NCBI RefSeq assembly: GCF_001949145.1
Contig: NW_019091439.1
Span: 618,013 to 682,012 of the forward strand
DNA: 64,000 bases
Reading direction: 5' to 3'
Source of the DNA: Acanthaster planci
Taxonomy: Eukaryota; Echinodermata; Asteroidea; Valvatida; Acanthasteridae
Shown piece after piece: positions 36,430 to 48,492 of this stretch (its first letter is position 1; every line of letters begins with the position of its first letter). A model generated the notes under the pieces. That model was not told the DNA's origin. It ran no database searches and saw only the letters and a list, made by a program, of their open reading frames with translations. The position numbers were made by a program, and so were the translations under genes.

Positions 36430-38150
36430 TGAAGCTTTTCGTGGTGGAGGTAGCAAGTTAACCTGCCCCCTCCAACTACACGTTGAGTTGGATGTATTCA
36501 CTCCTCGTAGTGGGTGGACTGATTCTCCTCAGACAACTACAAGCAAACGTAATTTTCTCGGATGCATCCCGTGTCACAGTTTATCCACACCAGACGGTCG
36601 GGAAGAGGCTCTCAGATTTGGAAAAGCTACTACATATCAGTGTCCTCGACATGCAAGCGGTGTTCGGTGATCTCTAACATTTTAGTGGGCTCATGGCGTG
36701 CAAGGCTATGCTGTCTTCGTCAAATGTGGCCATACACCAACTACGGGGGAGGGGCACGCGGTCAGCCCAGCCCTGCCTCTTCGCATGGGACCTGGCTCCA
36801 TTGGTCCCTGGAACCCACTCATCGCGCACAGACAATACTGTCGTCTCTATGGGAAAGATCCAGCCCAAAGAATGGACCTTATCGCTCCGCGTCTATGAGC
36901 AGATCTTCCTGACGATCGACCGCCCACTTAGACCTGTTCGCATTAGGAGCCAATTGCAATCACCTACGCCAATTAATTTTTCGCTGCAGACTGCCTGATT
37001 CTCAACCGCTGTGGCACCCCGGTGCTCTGTCGATCCCATGGACAGTGATAATTGCGTATGCGTTTCCTGCGATACCTTTAATCATCTGGGTACACAAAAA
37101 TTGAACAGGACCATTGCAGAGTTCTCACCACCCCGTTTGTGATTCCTACCGTTAATCAATCTGTTGATTAACCCGCTAGTCATTCTGCAGCGTTCGGATA
37201 TCCCGTTCCAGCCAGGTTTAAGCATTAATTCACCCAGCTTTCGATCGAGAGTCTTTACCTGACATGTTGGATGTTGTGGGGTAGCTGGCCTTCCAACAGA
37301 AGGCTACCACGTTACTTTGCGGCACACAGTCGTAGACCATCAACGTGAAAGGTCTGCAACGGCCGACTTCGACATTGTAGACAGAGAGCTACTAATCAAG
37401 TCGGTCGTAGAATTCTACGACCGACATTGGCGACTTCCTTGTCTACCTTTTCGGTTCCCGACGGCTCAGTAATATCTCAAAGTACCACGCCCTGGGCGGA
37501 ATGTTCTCGAACGTCCCACTCATAAGCTTTTCCCTTCCTTGGACCTCCATTAGGCCTATGGAGGTCTATAGAGGAAGCTTTCACATCCCCCTCACGAACT
37601 CTTTTATACTTCTCTTATCAATGTCGCCTTTCTATTAGCAGCCGCCACGTCGCGACTTCAGAGAGAATTACATGCCTTATTGATCATGGTCATACTTGCT
37701 GGAAATTCTTCAGGAGTAATATTGGTCCATCCATGGAGGTAGGAAAAGCTCTGTGGTATGGCCCATCACACCTTGTTCCGTGCAAACTACCAATCAGACT
37801 CCTATATCCTCCTGGTATTTTCATTCCGGACATTCAATCCCACGCACTCAGCTGTGCCAGAAGATAATAATGGTGCCCAGTTTGAGCTCGGAAGTAGCAC
37901 CTCAACAGGACCGAACAAATCAGGGGAAATGTGACGAGTCTCTTCATTACCTAGGTTCCTCCTCCGCTTCAAGGGGAATATTCACACGCTGGATCGTTAC
38001 ATCCAACTTACAGCCCGCTGATCGGAACTGGCTGACTGTCACAGAACGGGACTCTAGAGGTAAAGCACTCGATGTCATGGTAGCATCGACGTCGTTGACC
38101 TTATTCAAAGCAGTCGCGCTTACTGACATCTTTCAACCAGTGTGCTAGAC
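36430..38150 (+). mobile_element. Decayed DIRS-like (tyrosine-recombinase) retrotransposon
   Basis: The coding signal survives in shifting frames. RNase H-like pieces: FSDAS near 36560, LLHISVLDMQAVF near 36630, GTRSAQPCLFAWDL near 36755 and RTDNTVVSMGKI near 36825. Next come PKEWTLSLRVYEQI and, in another frame, LDLFALGANCNHLRQLIF and IPWTVIIAYAFPAIPLI (36930-37090). Further on, FLLAAATSRLQRELHALLI (37627-37685) resembles the arginine-containing block of DIRS tyrosine recombinases. Known of the family: DIRS elements carry RT, RNase H and a tyrosine recombinase in place of integrase. Frameshifts and stops make this copy dead. No reverse transcriptase part is recognised upstream. A Gypsy origin for the RNase H is a weaker alternative. 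Confidence 0.62.
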
Positions 38151-40432
38151 AATACATTCATATCCTGCTACCTTCGGGACATTCCCCAATGCAAGGGACG
38201 CATTGGAAGAGCAGCACTACTAAAAGCAGGAGACGTAGCTCCACAAGCCACAAAAGCCAACCTTCGGCAACCTCGCTTAGACGGGAAAATATATGGGGTT
38301 GTGGTAAGTTCATGTTTATATCCCGTAGCATACCGTTGGCACTAAACCTGATCATTGACACGTTTATAACAACTTGTGCATTTACCATACCTTTTATCGG
38401 AGCTATTCTGCATTATAGTAGTGGCTGTACAGGTAAAATGAACAATGCAGCAGACTTCACTCGCCATACATAGCACTCGAGAAAGGGGGAGCGGGCTTGC
38501 CGCAGCTCAAGGTGGGTAGCCTATTAGGCCTACGCTTAACCTTTAGCGGATGCATTGCGCCTTCTAGAGACAGACAAATTGAAAGTAGTGACTCTACGGG
38601 CTAGTACTTACAAGTAGATGCCCCTCCCACATCTGCTTTTTTATAGGGAGAATTTTTATCCTCGGAGAAAGGGGGTCGGTCCAAAACGGGAAGCGTCTTC
38701 TCAAGTTTACATAATAATTCAATATCTTATAGGATGTGATTCCTATATCTCGATGAGTGTTCACCGGTCTTCGTTATGTTTTTCAGTGTGGGTGTGTGTT
38801 TTGTGTGTCCATTATGGCGCCCTCTGTTGCATTTGGAGAAAAAGATTGTAAGACTCAGGAAAATATCGCATTGAAAAACTGAAAACAAACATTCGTTTGG
38901 AGGCCCAGTGATGATTAGTCTTGATTCCAAGCCGTCCCTGAAGTATATTCCGTGATCACACAACGTTGCTGTTAGAGGGCGCTTTCTCCACATAAACCGC
39001 TATCATCGACTTAACAGATTTACACCACGCAGAATACAAGGACAGCAAGGTACAGTATTTTGTCTGGTCTGTGACAAATCTTGTCAAGGTGCATGAAATC
39101 CTGTCCTTATTACCTTCGTCGGATTTTATGAGGGCGATTTGCCCTCTCATCGTCTCTTCTCCAATCTTGTTGGTGTATCGATCCTCCCTTTATATTTGCT
39201 TTAGCTCTGGCTCCCCCATATAGCTTGGTCCCAAGTTCTGACCACACTTAATTTGAATAGCAGACCTACAAAGAAGAGACAGCGTTATTGTGCAATGAAT
39301 TTGTTCCTCCACACTAGATTGCGTTCTCTTGATTGGGTTCTGTCTGCTTAGATTCAGTGATCAAAGCCAAAGTTTTCTCATTAAATCCATTGTTAAACAC
39401 TGTGTTTGTTTTAAATTGTGTGGTCTTTTTGAGGGGGGTAGTCTTTACGAGGTTTTAGTCCTCTTTTTGTTGTTTTGTTTTTCTTTTTTAGTCTTTTAGT
39501 CCTTTCGGTTTCTCCGTCTTTATTAGTACTTGTTTAAAATATATATCATTTTTGTCCTTGTTTTTAGAAGTCAAATATTGTGTCAGAATATATCAGCTTC
39601 CTGTGACCTTTCCCTAAAGATGCTTGATTTAGTTAGAGATTTTTGTTGTTTAGCGAGTTTTCCTCGTTACACAAACATTTAACGACTGAAATAATAAACC
39701 GGCCAGAAGTAGGCACGAGAGGGTTTTTAACCCCAGATCTGCTATTCACGAGACGTACTCGTCAAACTCGTCGAACTGGTGGACGTTTAGAAAGCGTTAA
39801 TTAAGCTTCATAGGTTTAACTACATGTACATACAAAACAATTTGTCCAAACTCTGGCATCAGGGAAACCTCCGAGTCTGACCTCTCTTATCACCTTCGCT
39901 GGTAATGCGTCAACTACCGTTCCTGCACGTGGATACCAAATTAGTGTTGCACGTATGGCGCGTTGTACCACCCGGCCACGTTCCCATTAAACGGGAATAA
40001 CTTCGTAACCAACGTAACAATATTCTGCACAAACACCTCTCCAGTGGGAATGCTCACAGATTTTACCATTCTGAATAATTCTTTATAGCTACTGACCAGC
40101 TGTCGGATTGGATCACGTGCCCCCAGCGGTAGATCTGCTCCCAACAGGTTCCCTAGTTGAAAATTTGAATTGTCAATATTAGCCTTAGCCACGTTGCCTT
40201 CTTTAAAATAATGTGTGCTGCACCCAAGGTTCCCCCCCATAAATTTCACCCCACTTACGCGACTAGGCATGGGATCTCTACTGCGTAGCAGGGGTGTAGG
40301 CTATTTGTGTCGTGGAAATGGCGAAAAAATGGTCTAAAATTAATACAAAAGATATATTTTCACTCCCAGGGGAAAATCCTACAAGCTAGGCATATTGCCT
40401 CTACTGCATGGAACACAGCTGTGATAGTGCGA
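38151..40432. other. Intergenic, little recognised
   Basis: No gene recognised. An imperfect inverted pair containing GCGCCCTCT/AGAGGGCGC at about 38816 and 38974 could be the ends of a short MITE. The remainder is AT-rich. Confidence 0.5.
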
Positions 40433-40504
40433 GGCATGGTGGCCTAGTGGTAAGGCGTCTGTCTCGTAAACAGAAGATCGAGGGTTCGAACCCCTCCCGT
40501 GCCT
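40433..40504 (+). tRNA. tRNA-Thr (anticodon CGT)
   Basis: A full cloverleaf can be drawn. Acceptor GGCATGG (40433-40439) pairs with CCGTGCC (40497-40503), with one T-G wobble. D stem GCCT/AGGC. Anticodon stem TCTGT/ACAGA with loop CTCGTAA, giving CGT at 40465-40467, which reads ACG. T stem GAGGG/CCCTC with loop TTCGAAC. The discriminator is T. T-runs about 13-24 bp downstream can serve as the Pol III terminator. There is no intron. A tRNA-derived SINE head is the alternative, but every stem is intact. Confidence 0.9.
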
Positions 40505-40570
40505 ACCCCCGTTCTTATTTTGTTTTTAATAAACTAAAATGTTGCACCTAATGTCAATAATGTTCTTGTG

Positions 40571-40625
40571 AAATAAGCCTTTTGCGAGTTAAATATGAAT
40601 AAAATCTGGTATACTCAGTTCACGT
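40571..40625 (-). repeat. Dispersed repeat B, copy 2
   Basis: Reverse complement of the 3540-3606 repeat: AATAAGCCTTTTGCGAGTTA, then CTGGTATACTCAG. It begins about 65 bp after the tRNA gene. Confidence 0.55.
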
Positions 40626-41497
40626 ATGTTCACCCACCGCTTCCAGTGAGTTAATGCACGGGATTGTAGGGAGTCGCAAATGACGGGCGAGCCGCGTCTG
40701 GTGGCGTCTCCTATGTCTACGGTTTTGAATTTTGATCAAACGGTTAAAAGCCGTAGCCAGTGTTCGATACTAGTAGTGGATGTTGTGGTCTCACATGGAG
40801 ACGCAGCACCGCGTGTTGCCAACGTTATCATGCATCGCGTACAACATAAACCGTTGAAAATATTTCTTACACGAGTTTTTCTGGAGCTATGCATTATATA
40901 TATTTACAAAGGACACCAGTCATGATCTACACGATAAAGCGATATTAAGTCATTTTATGCAACATCGCGTCCTCAGAAGCCAGTACCAATCCTTGATATA
41001 TCATAAAGCAATTTTAATCGATACCATTTAATCCTACTGAATTCTGTACTATTCGAATATCAACTCGACTTTCGGTTATGTAATGACTTGCTGTGACAGA
41101 ATAAACTCACAGCGGGAACTAAATGGTAAGTTCTTGAATCTGGCTTTTAAAAAAAGTAGCAAGCTAGGCTTAATGAGAATCAGGATGGCCTTTAGTTCAG
41201 CGCTGGCTTCACCTTTATGGCAGTGTGTTTCAAATTATTGGGAAAACTCCGGATGCAAGAATATCATGATTTTTTTTTCTACCGGACGGCAGGGAATCAA
41301 CGAATTGCACTGCTCGAAAAAGGCTACAGTAACTACTGCATTAGATTACTGCATAGCAAAAGAATTACATGAGACATGTCGTTTCCATCACAAAAGCTGC
41401 AAGTTTTGGCTTTCAGTTTTCGGCAACGATAAGCAAAACTAAGTGGAGGGAGTAACGTGAGTCTTTAAAGTAACGTGAACAGAACAATATCAATTTT

Positions 41498-41671
41498 ATA
41501 AAGACACTGTTGCTATACCTTGTTATTTGGGGCAAGCTTGTGTTTGGTTACCTAAGTAAGAGACGCGTTGCACCAATACACTGTTTTCAACGGATAAGAA
41601 GGGCACAAAGGAACCAGTCCATTCCAGAGATAGTGGTCGCTATGCAAAACCTTGCCCCAAATAAATTTAGT
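41498..41671 (-). mobile_element. MITE family A, copy 2 (inverted, partly truncated)
   Basis: It starts AAGACACTGTTGCTATACCT and contains the reverse complement of the family A core (CCAGTCCATTCCAGAGATAG). The right terminal repeat is shortened to GCAAAACCTTGCCCC followed by AAATTTAGT. Confidence 0.7.
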
Positions 41672-41699
41672 CTGGGGAATTTGTAGGCTGAGTTGGGGC

Positions 41700-43290
41700 G
41701 GCTCGTTTTCGCGTGTTGACGAGCAGCTCGATTGGTTGTTCGTATAGTTCGGCCGATCGAACGCTAGACTTAATTGAATCAAGTCGGACATTTCGTACGT
41801 TGCTCTTCCCCGGTCCATGCGGTCAGGCCTTATCAGTACATGGTCGTCGTACTTTGTTCACTTGTCGCAGAGTGCCCAAACAGGGCGCTGGGAAGGGCTG
41901 ATGACCTTGCACAGATTTTAGTGGCATGATTTGGTTTTAAACTGGAAACTTTGACCTGTTACAGGAGTGAATACTCCAGCCGAGTAGTTAATAGTATTAC
42001 ATGCACAAAAATTTGGGTTGCAAAATATGTAAATTGAGCAATAAACAGAATTATTTGGCTTTCTGTACGGTAGGCCTGAATATAGATTTATGCCTGAATT
42101 TTGGTGGGATTAATCGCGCATGTTGGAAGTTTGCAAGTATAATACTTGCAAGCAGGAAACTGGATGTTTTGCTAAATGTGGGTTTTCCCGGCCGAATTAG
42201 TTAAAACAGCATCCAAATTCATGAAAGTGCATTTACATTCGAGCAATTTCTCGAAGCCTGTTACTCCCAAGGTTGATCTTCGAAACTTTGCGCATTCAGT
42301 TTCGTTTGTGGACGTCCAATCATGCACTTTCAAGGATTCAGTTTAGTAACAGTATCATTCAATTTCACGATGCACAAGCGTCACTCGATTTCGTCCTGGG
42401 TGACTGGGAGGTGGATTCCTACCCAAATTTTACTTTCATGTCCTTCAACGGGCACTCATATTCGCAATGTTAGCTTTTCAAAGTGTACGTACCCTAAGTA
42501 ATGGAGAAAAGATAGAGTTTTTGTATAACTATGATACGTGTACAGTTCCAGAGACATCTTGATCGCTGGCAATATTTGCTCTGGATCTTTATTATCCCCC
42601 ACCGTTTCACTTAACATACACTTGTATACTTTTGTTCTGTTAAATGCTTATGGGGATAATATCGTGTTTTTATTTTTTTTAGTCAAATTATTTCGGATTA
42701 CACGAAACCAATTTTGTTCTTTCTTTTTATAAATCTTCAAGCAGGAAAAATACAAATTACAAGATTACTGCTGAAAAGAATGAGTATTTGGTCTTTGTTT
42801 TAACAATCATTTAACAAGATAAGAAGAATTCGATCATTTCTTTTTCTCGTTTTAAGCAGAAATAAATGCGTACATTATAAACAAGAGGTTCCCCCATAAA
42901 AGTGATATTAGTGTACTGAGAGAGATTTTTTTCTGCGAGTGAAACCCTCTTCTTCATGATCGAATTTGAATAAATTAGTCAAGCATAAAACATTTCAAAG
43001 TTGTAAATTAGACTTCGATGAAAAACCTTGCACGGATGTCAGAAGTGCTTGCCTATTCACGAAATCACATGCCTATTGCGAGTACTACCGAATGACCGTT
43101 TGAATTTGATTTCTGTTCTTGGGGTTTTCTTAACTGAATAGCGACTCAAACTTTGATGTTTAACAGGAATTTGCAATCCCATGCTCATGGTGTTAAATTG
43201 AATGACTATTTTGGCTGATTGAATGTTGATCTGGATCGTCAATCAATTTGTGCTAAATTGAATGAGCCTGGCGTTAATTGGAGCGCCAAT
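41700..43290. other. Intergenic, nothing recognised
   Basis: AT-rich sequence with no coding pattern, RNA gene or repeat family that I can support. Confidence 0.45.
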
Positions 43291-43298
43291 TGTAAAAA

Positions 43299-43310
43299 GT
43301 TGGGCGGGAA
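43299..43310 (+). promoter_or_regulatory. Possible E2F-type site
   Basis: The sequence GTTGGGCGGGAAAA contains GGCGGGAAA, which matches the E2F consensus in reverse. It lies about 80 bp upstream of a short Lys/Arg-rich open frame (43387-43572). No transcript evidence; it may be chance. Confidence 0.25.
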
Positions 43311-43599
43311 AACCTATATTATCGAAGAATTGTAGTGCCTTTAATGGAGATCAAAGTGTAGTGCAAACAAATGGCCTACGCGCGCAATGGTTAACGGGAT
43401 GGTTCTCCCGCAAAAAACAGGAAAGCCGACAACAAAATTGAAGGGGGGGGGAGAACTCATATGTAGGAAACGGAAAACACTGTTAGAAACAACCAAAATG
43501 ACATCGGCATTACGCACTGAGAGCAACTCGCCTGTCAAACAATTAAAGCGTGCACGCTCTAACGTCCTATGACGATGTCATTTCGGTCGTTCGCGAACA

Positions 43600-44560
43600 G
43601 TACTTTCCGTAGGAAACTGGCAAACCATCGGCTGTGGAAGTAGTCAAATCCTAAGTATTTTCGAGTAAATCGATGGTTTTCCTTCCCTGTCCTTTCATTT
43701 TGTTTCTTGCCCTTTATCTTTCCACTTTTCCCCGCGTGCCAAGACCCCCGACCTCGTCACGATGCCCATGGTCTCAAGCTTTTGCCCCTTACGTCTCCAA
43801 ACTATCCAGACAGAGTTCTAGATGTTTAATGGAATAGCGTGCCTTTTTTATTGCAACTTAACGGTGCCTCATTCTCTTGACTGCAATAAAGTTTACAATT
43901 TTCCTCTCGACCTGATTAACTTAAAATCTGGTTAAACCCACTGAAATGACACCTTCGTAAAATATAATTCGCCCCATGGTTTTTTTCATGTAATTATAGA
44001 TTTTTCCGCATACTTTCAACTTCTTTTCAAATTTATAAACGGTAAACTCTGACTTTTGAGAAGAGTGGTACGCGCAAATTTGACAGTCATTTGATTCAGA
44101 TATGGAAATGGTTATGCATACTTTTTAGTCATAAGTTAAGGCGTAGGCCATCTCCATCGTATGTTCAGCAATTGCAGACGGGGACATTGAATTTTGTTTT
44201 CAGAAAAAAAATATGGTTAATGTATGAATTTGTGAAGACAAAAATAAAAGTATGACGTGAAAACTCATGAAGATTAGAGAATTTAATTGTCTATGGTAAA
44301 AGTTTGAAAATATGCGGAAACTTTATAATTCCCCATTCCATTGCATTTACCATGTAGTCACTCAAGCTTGTCTTCTTTTCCATATTAAAAAAAATACTTC
44401 AAAATATTAAGGTGGCTAATCTTCCTCAAAGCGCATTCGTGTTGCGTCAAATTGCTTGTCGAATCGAAGAAAAGATAGGAATTAAACATTAGATAATGTC
44501 ATTCTGCATGTGATTAGGCATATATAAGAGATATAAATTGAACTAAAACAAAGAAACAGA
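43600..44560. other. Intergenic, AT-rich
   Basis: No gene, repeat family or regulatory element recognised. Confidence 0.45.
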
Positions 44561-44570
44561 TTGTTGGGGT

Positions 44571-44576
44571 TTTATT
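44571..44576 (-). terminator. Polyadenylation signal AATAAA (minus strand)
   Basis: TTTATT on the + strand, about 325 nt beyond the stop of the candidate terminal exon at 44901-45115. Its spacing fits that exon's 3' UTR. Confidence 0.35.
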
Positions 44577-44900
44577 ATACTAAACACTAATTCACACTAA
44601 ACCAGTACACCATTTCAACATTACAATTTCTGAATATTAACCACTGATTGATAAAAAGTGACAGCAGCATTCTTTGCAAATGTTATGTGATCTTCCACGA
44701 GATGTCACTGAAAATAAGATACCCAGGATTTCAAGACTGGATGTAAATAACATAAGCCAGTTATTTTTCCATGAATTATAGCCCACCAACTTATTATGTT
44801 ATACTTTTGAATTGGTCAAAATTCACTACCGCCACCATAACTTAAACTCAAGATACCTTTTGAATGGCACGCAAAAGATTTTATGAAGCCTTTCGGCGCT

Positions 44901-45115
44901 CTAGGAGGCACAGTACATAACTTGCTGCCCGCTCATTCTTAAGTTGGAGAATCTGTCAGCCAACGTAACCAAAGCAACGGGTTTGGTGCAACCGGCCGGT
45001 GCGACATAACCAGTAGAGAAGTTCTCCAAGCAAACGGAGAGATGCTGCTCTGTGCCAAGCTCCCGCCCTCGGTAGTCGGTGGCGGTGCACAAACGGAACG
45101 ATTCTGACGCATCCT
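44901..45115 (-). CDS. Candidate terminal exon of an unrecognised secreted-protein gene
   Basis: On the minus strand a strong acceptor (ttccaatttacag) is followed by 215 nt open to TAG. It reads DASESFRLCTATDYRGRELG, then EQHLSVCLENFSTGYVAPAG, with five cysteines. It enters one base into a codon, which fits the candidate exon at 47385-47504 leaving after one base. The open frame extends upstream to 45221, so the acceptor choice is inference. I do not recognise the fold. Confidence 0.4.
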
Positions 45116-47384
45116 CTGTAAATTGGAAATGATGTAACTTTGCCTCCAAGTCATTACCAAAAAAGCTCCACCGCACCCTCCACTTGGATGGCCAGAGTCG
45201 TGATAACAAAAGGGACCACATTTATCTGTCTGCGACAAGTAATCATGTTTGCCGCAGTCTTCAGCCGGCTGCGCTTGTGGACCTAAGCCCTATATACTCA
45301 AACCACTAAGCGCTTCCTTTGCACCTTTTTCCTGTGATTGAACGATCGTGCTGGACCCGTGATGTGTTGTGGTGGTAATAACGCATAGTGTTGTGATGGT
45401 AATTAACTATTCAAGATAAACAACTCAAGCATGCAGCGTTTGCACGTGCTCTTGCGCGTGGTTGAAGCTGCCCGTAGGAATATATGCAATCACCGTGCCC
45501 AAGGCGGTCCACACCTGGTAGTACTATTGTTTACATGTGGGTGAAAAAGGTCTATAAAACCCATCTTCAACCCCCCCCCCGTGCGCCCGGACCCACAGAA
45601 CTTGATGGAGACACCGTGAGTTTGCTGTAGTTGGAAGTAAATCTGGCGTGAAGTTGAATTATTTCGTGAACATGTAAAAGATACGTGGAACTTGTGCCTG
45701 TGGAAAGCTTCACTTTATGACGTCGATGTCAATGACGCATGCTTACTAAGAGCATCGCTTGAATTAAAAATAATACAGACCCGTGAATTCGCTTCATACT
45801 GCAGCATGCGTCATGATAACAGGATTTGAATTAGAAATTTAAAAAATATGCATTTCGTTCAAAAACCTAGCAGATTTTGGGAGATTTGAAAGATAGATCT
45901 TCACATGTTTTACCTGTTAGATGCCCTTGTCTCTGTGAGGATATTTTCTTCATACTTGTATCGCCATACGCGCAACGAGACTGTGTATCGACCACGGAGC
46001 TATGGTAGGCTAATAAGGGAACGTGCTTGGCCGATCTAAAATGTGCGTTTAAGACCGGGGCCCAATTTCATCGCGCAGCTTACCGCAGAATTCCTCGCTT
46101 ACGATCTCCATTCTGCTGGGTAATCGAACGCTGCAATGTAGTCGCCAAGGCATTCTGGGAAAAAGGTCAAGTCCCCGCTGCGTTCCATCATGCACGTCCA
46201 TCCGTGACGTCATTACACTCGGGCAGTCTCCAGAAACCCGCTCGCCAGCTGGGGGTAGTAGTGGCTGACACAAGGGCATGCACGAGGATCACGTGATGGC
46301 TAAACGAACGCTCTCGTCTGAGTTTGACTTACACGTGTAAGCTAATCGAACGCATGCAATGCATGTAACTCTATGTGCAGTGGGGAGGGGGGGGGGTAAA
46401 TTGAACACTTACGAACCGGATGGGCAAACAACAGGCGAAACGATGAATGACAGCGCGTTTATTATACGCACTACGCGCAACGCACTAACATTACTTCCAA
46501 ATTACGTTCACCTTTTCCGCTCTCCGATACTCTTATCTCTTCTGTTCAAATGTTTCTTAATACACACGGCACTTTATATTGTTTGGTTGGGTTAACTGGA
46601 AAAGTTGTTTTAAAATGAGAAAGACCATGGGCGTATTTTCTCTAACCATTCTCCGACTCAACGGTTCCCTCACTATTAACATCCCTTCAACAAGCATGTT
46701 GTCCATAAGCACGCTAATAGACTTCGAGCTGACCCCATTACCTCCCAATCTTCCAATCTCAGTGACTTTTGGCGTTCCGCAGTGGTCACTCCCTCAGGCA
46801 AATGCTTTATTGTTAGCTCCACCCAGTCGCGCCTACTCCCTGCAACTTGACCATGTATTAACATTAATGCCCGCTGAGAAGTGATAATACCCACTGAGTA
46901 AAACACAAGCTGGTGCCTGGATACGAGACAGTTTACTCCATTGATCAATGGTTTACTCCATCCCTATTGGTCATGAGTCTGCGTGCGAAGCAACACGCAG
47001 AACGCGCCACACGCGCGCCAAGTCTATGTACAAGGATATTCTATTGGACAACTTCCAAAAGGAAGATACCGTAAATGGACAAGGGTGTTCGGGAAATGAA
47101 TGTAAGATTTTAGAACATCGTTGGAAATCCATCAGATGTCGACTTTTGTTGACTCTCTGCACAAAAGGTGTTTATGAACTGGAATAAATATGTGCTTAGC
47201 CGGTGACCTTGGTCACGTTTAAGACCGGCCAAGCTCATATTCAATAGACTCACACTCTCAAGTAAGCATTGTGAATCAATTTTGTACTTCAGTGTCCACT
47301 GTAAAATGTAAGATGCAAAGTTGGCAGAGACTATACTTCTTTCCGGAAGCGATTGAATGCCGAGCGAAGATGCTTCAGACTCAC
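45116..47384. other. Intron or intergenic stretch with a dispersed-repeat fragment
   Basis: Position 46058 begins GGGGCCCAATTTCATCGCGC, which resembles a dispersed repeat common in marine invertebrates. Homopolymer C and G runs lie at 45571-45580 and near 46385. No further exon is supported. Confidence 0.45.
46055..46130 (+). repeat. GGGCCCAATTTCAT-type dispersed repeat fragment
   Basis: GGGCCCAATTTCATCGCGCA followed by GCTTACCGCAGAATTCCTCG resembles the head of a repeat family widespread in invertebrate deuterostomes (recognised from memory of such genomes). Short and degraded. Confidence 0.4.
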
Positions 47385-47504
47385 CTTGAGCGAAATTCAA
47401 CCGCCATTCATCATCTCCCTCCAGCTGGGTGAGTTGGAGCGTATACGGGTTAGCCGTATACTCAACCGTGTCTGTACAGAAGATTGGAAATACGGACGCA
47501 CATC
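47385..47504 (-). CDS. Candidate internal exon of the secreted-protein gene
   Basis: It has a strong minus-strand donor, CTCAAG|gtgagt. The frame reads CASVFPIFCTDTVEYTANPY then TLQLTQLEGDDEWRLNFAQ, beta-strand-like with two cysteines. The upstream limit is uncertain: acceptors are possible at 47504 (one base into a codon) or 47515 (two bases). It exits after one base, which fits the terminal exon at 45115. Not recognised. Confidence 0.42.
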
Positions 47505-47633
47505 CTACGTTAATCCTACTATGAAGCCTTGTGGTTAGTTCATATTACAAATTACACAATATTTTAGCCGCCTAAAGACACGGTAAATCGGCAGTTATAC
47601 GATCCTCTCTTTGTATGTTCTTTGAATACACAT

Positions 47634-47669
47634 GCACGTCTTTGTATGCGATATCATACAAAGACGTGC
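47634..47669. repeat. Perfect 15-bp hairpin
   Basis: Arms GCACGTCTTTGTATG and CATACAAAGACGTGC are perfectly complementary around a 6-base loop, CGATAT. No family recognised. Confidence 0.8.
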
Positions 47670-48047
47670 CACTCAACCAGCTATCGATGAGATGTACATG
47701 TATGTAGTTTATCTCACATTCCCGAACACAAACTGTTCAGTCGGGCTTCCTTTTCGGCTCCCCGAGATTTGCCAGAGAAACTACGGAGTTGCCTACAATC
47801 CGGGACAGATCTTGTTGCCCCCTCCCCTCACCCCACTCCCCCCTTTCCAATTGGGTCTCAGTGTGCGGTCCAGGCTCTCCGGTACTACGTGACATCGACA
47901 ACATTGATTGAGGGAGTGGGGGACCTGAGGAGCATATGGCTATTGCCACGTGTCCCAACTATGGATCAAGGTTGTAGGTTGGAGGCCTGTGCACAGCTGA
48001 TCATTCTGGGCAAGTTCGAGCAACGTCTATAGAGCGACCACTTTTCT

Positions 48048-48082
48048 ATACGGGCGTTTCGCAATAGTGCGCCTCCAAGAAA
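48048..48082 (+). mobile_element. Solo end of MITE family D
   Basis: ATACGGGCGTTTCGCAATAG then TGCGCCTCCAAGA matches the terminal repeat of the foldback element at 12823-13000. No partner end was found nearby. Confidence 0.55.
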
Positions 48083-48429
48083 AACATTGGGACCCATTTT
48101 CATTGGGACCCATTTTCGTCCGTGTTTTTTACCTTACGTGGTGCCCATTTTTTACACTTTTGTCGAATTCCCCATCGATCATCAGTGGCACTGTCTGGAG
48201 GACTGATAATTTTATTGTATCTATCAGCTCATTTTTTTTTCAAGAGCAAGAGCCATTTGTCTGAAATGCGGTTCTTTTTTCATGTGTATTCAAATTTCCG
48301 AACTGGGTTTGGCAGCGGTCAAAAATGAGCTGTCCGGATTTTGGGCATGGTGCACACGTACACGCACCCACACACCCATTCTTGTTCCTTCGTTCTCGTG
48401 TACAAAACTCCAGGAACATGTTTGAGGGG

Positions 48430-48492
48430 CTTGTGGGGTACTGGAACAATGGAAGGTACCCCACAAGGCCAGTTTTGACCCTTGTGGGGTAC
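48430..48492. repeat. CTTGTGGGGTAC inverted and direct repeat cluster
   Basis: CTTGTGGGGTAC (48430-48441) is followed by its perfect inverse GTACCCCACAAG (48456-48467) and a third direct copy at 48481-48492. It can form a hairpin with 12-bp arms. Confidence 0.75.
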
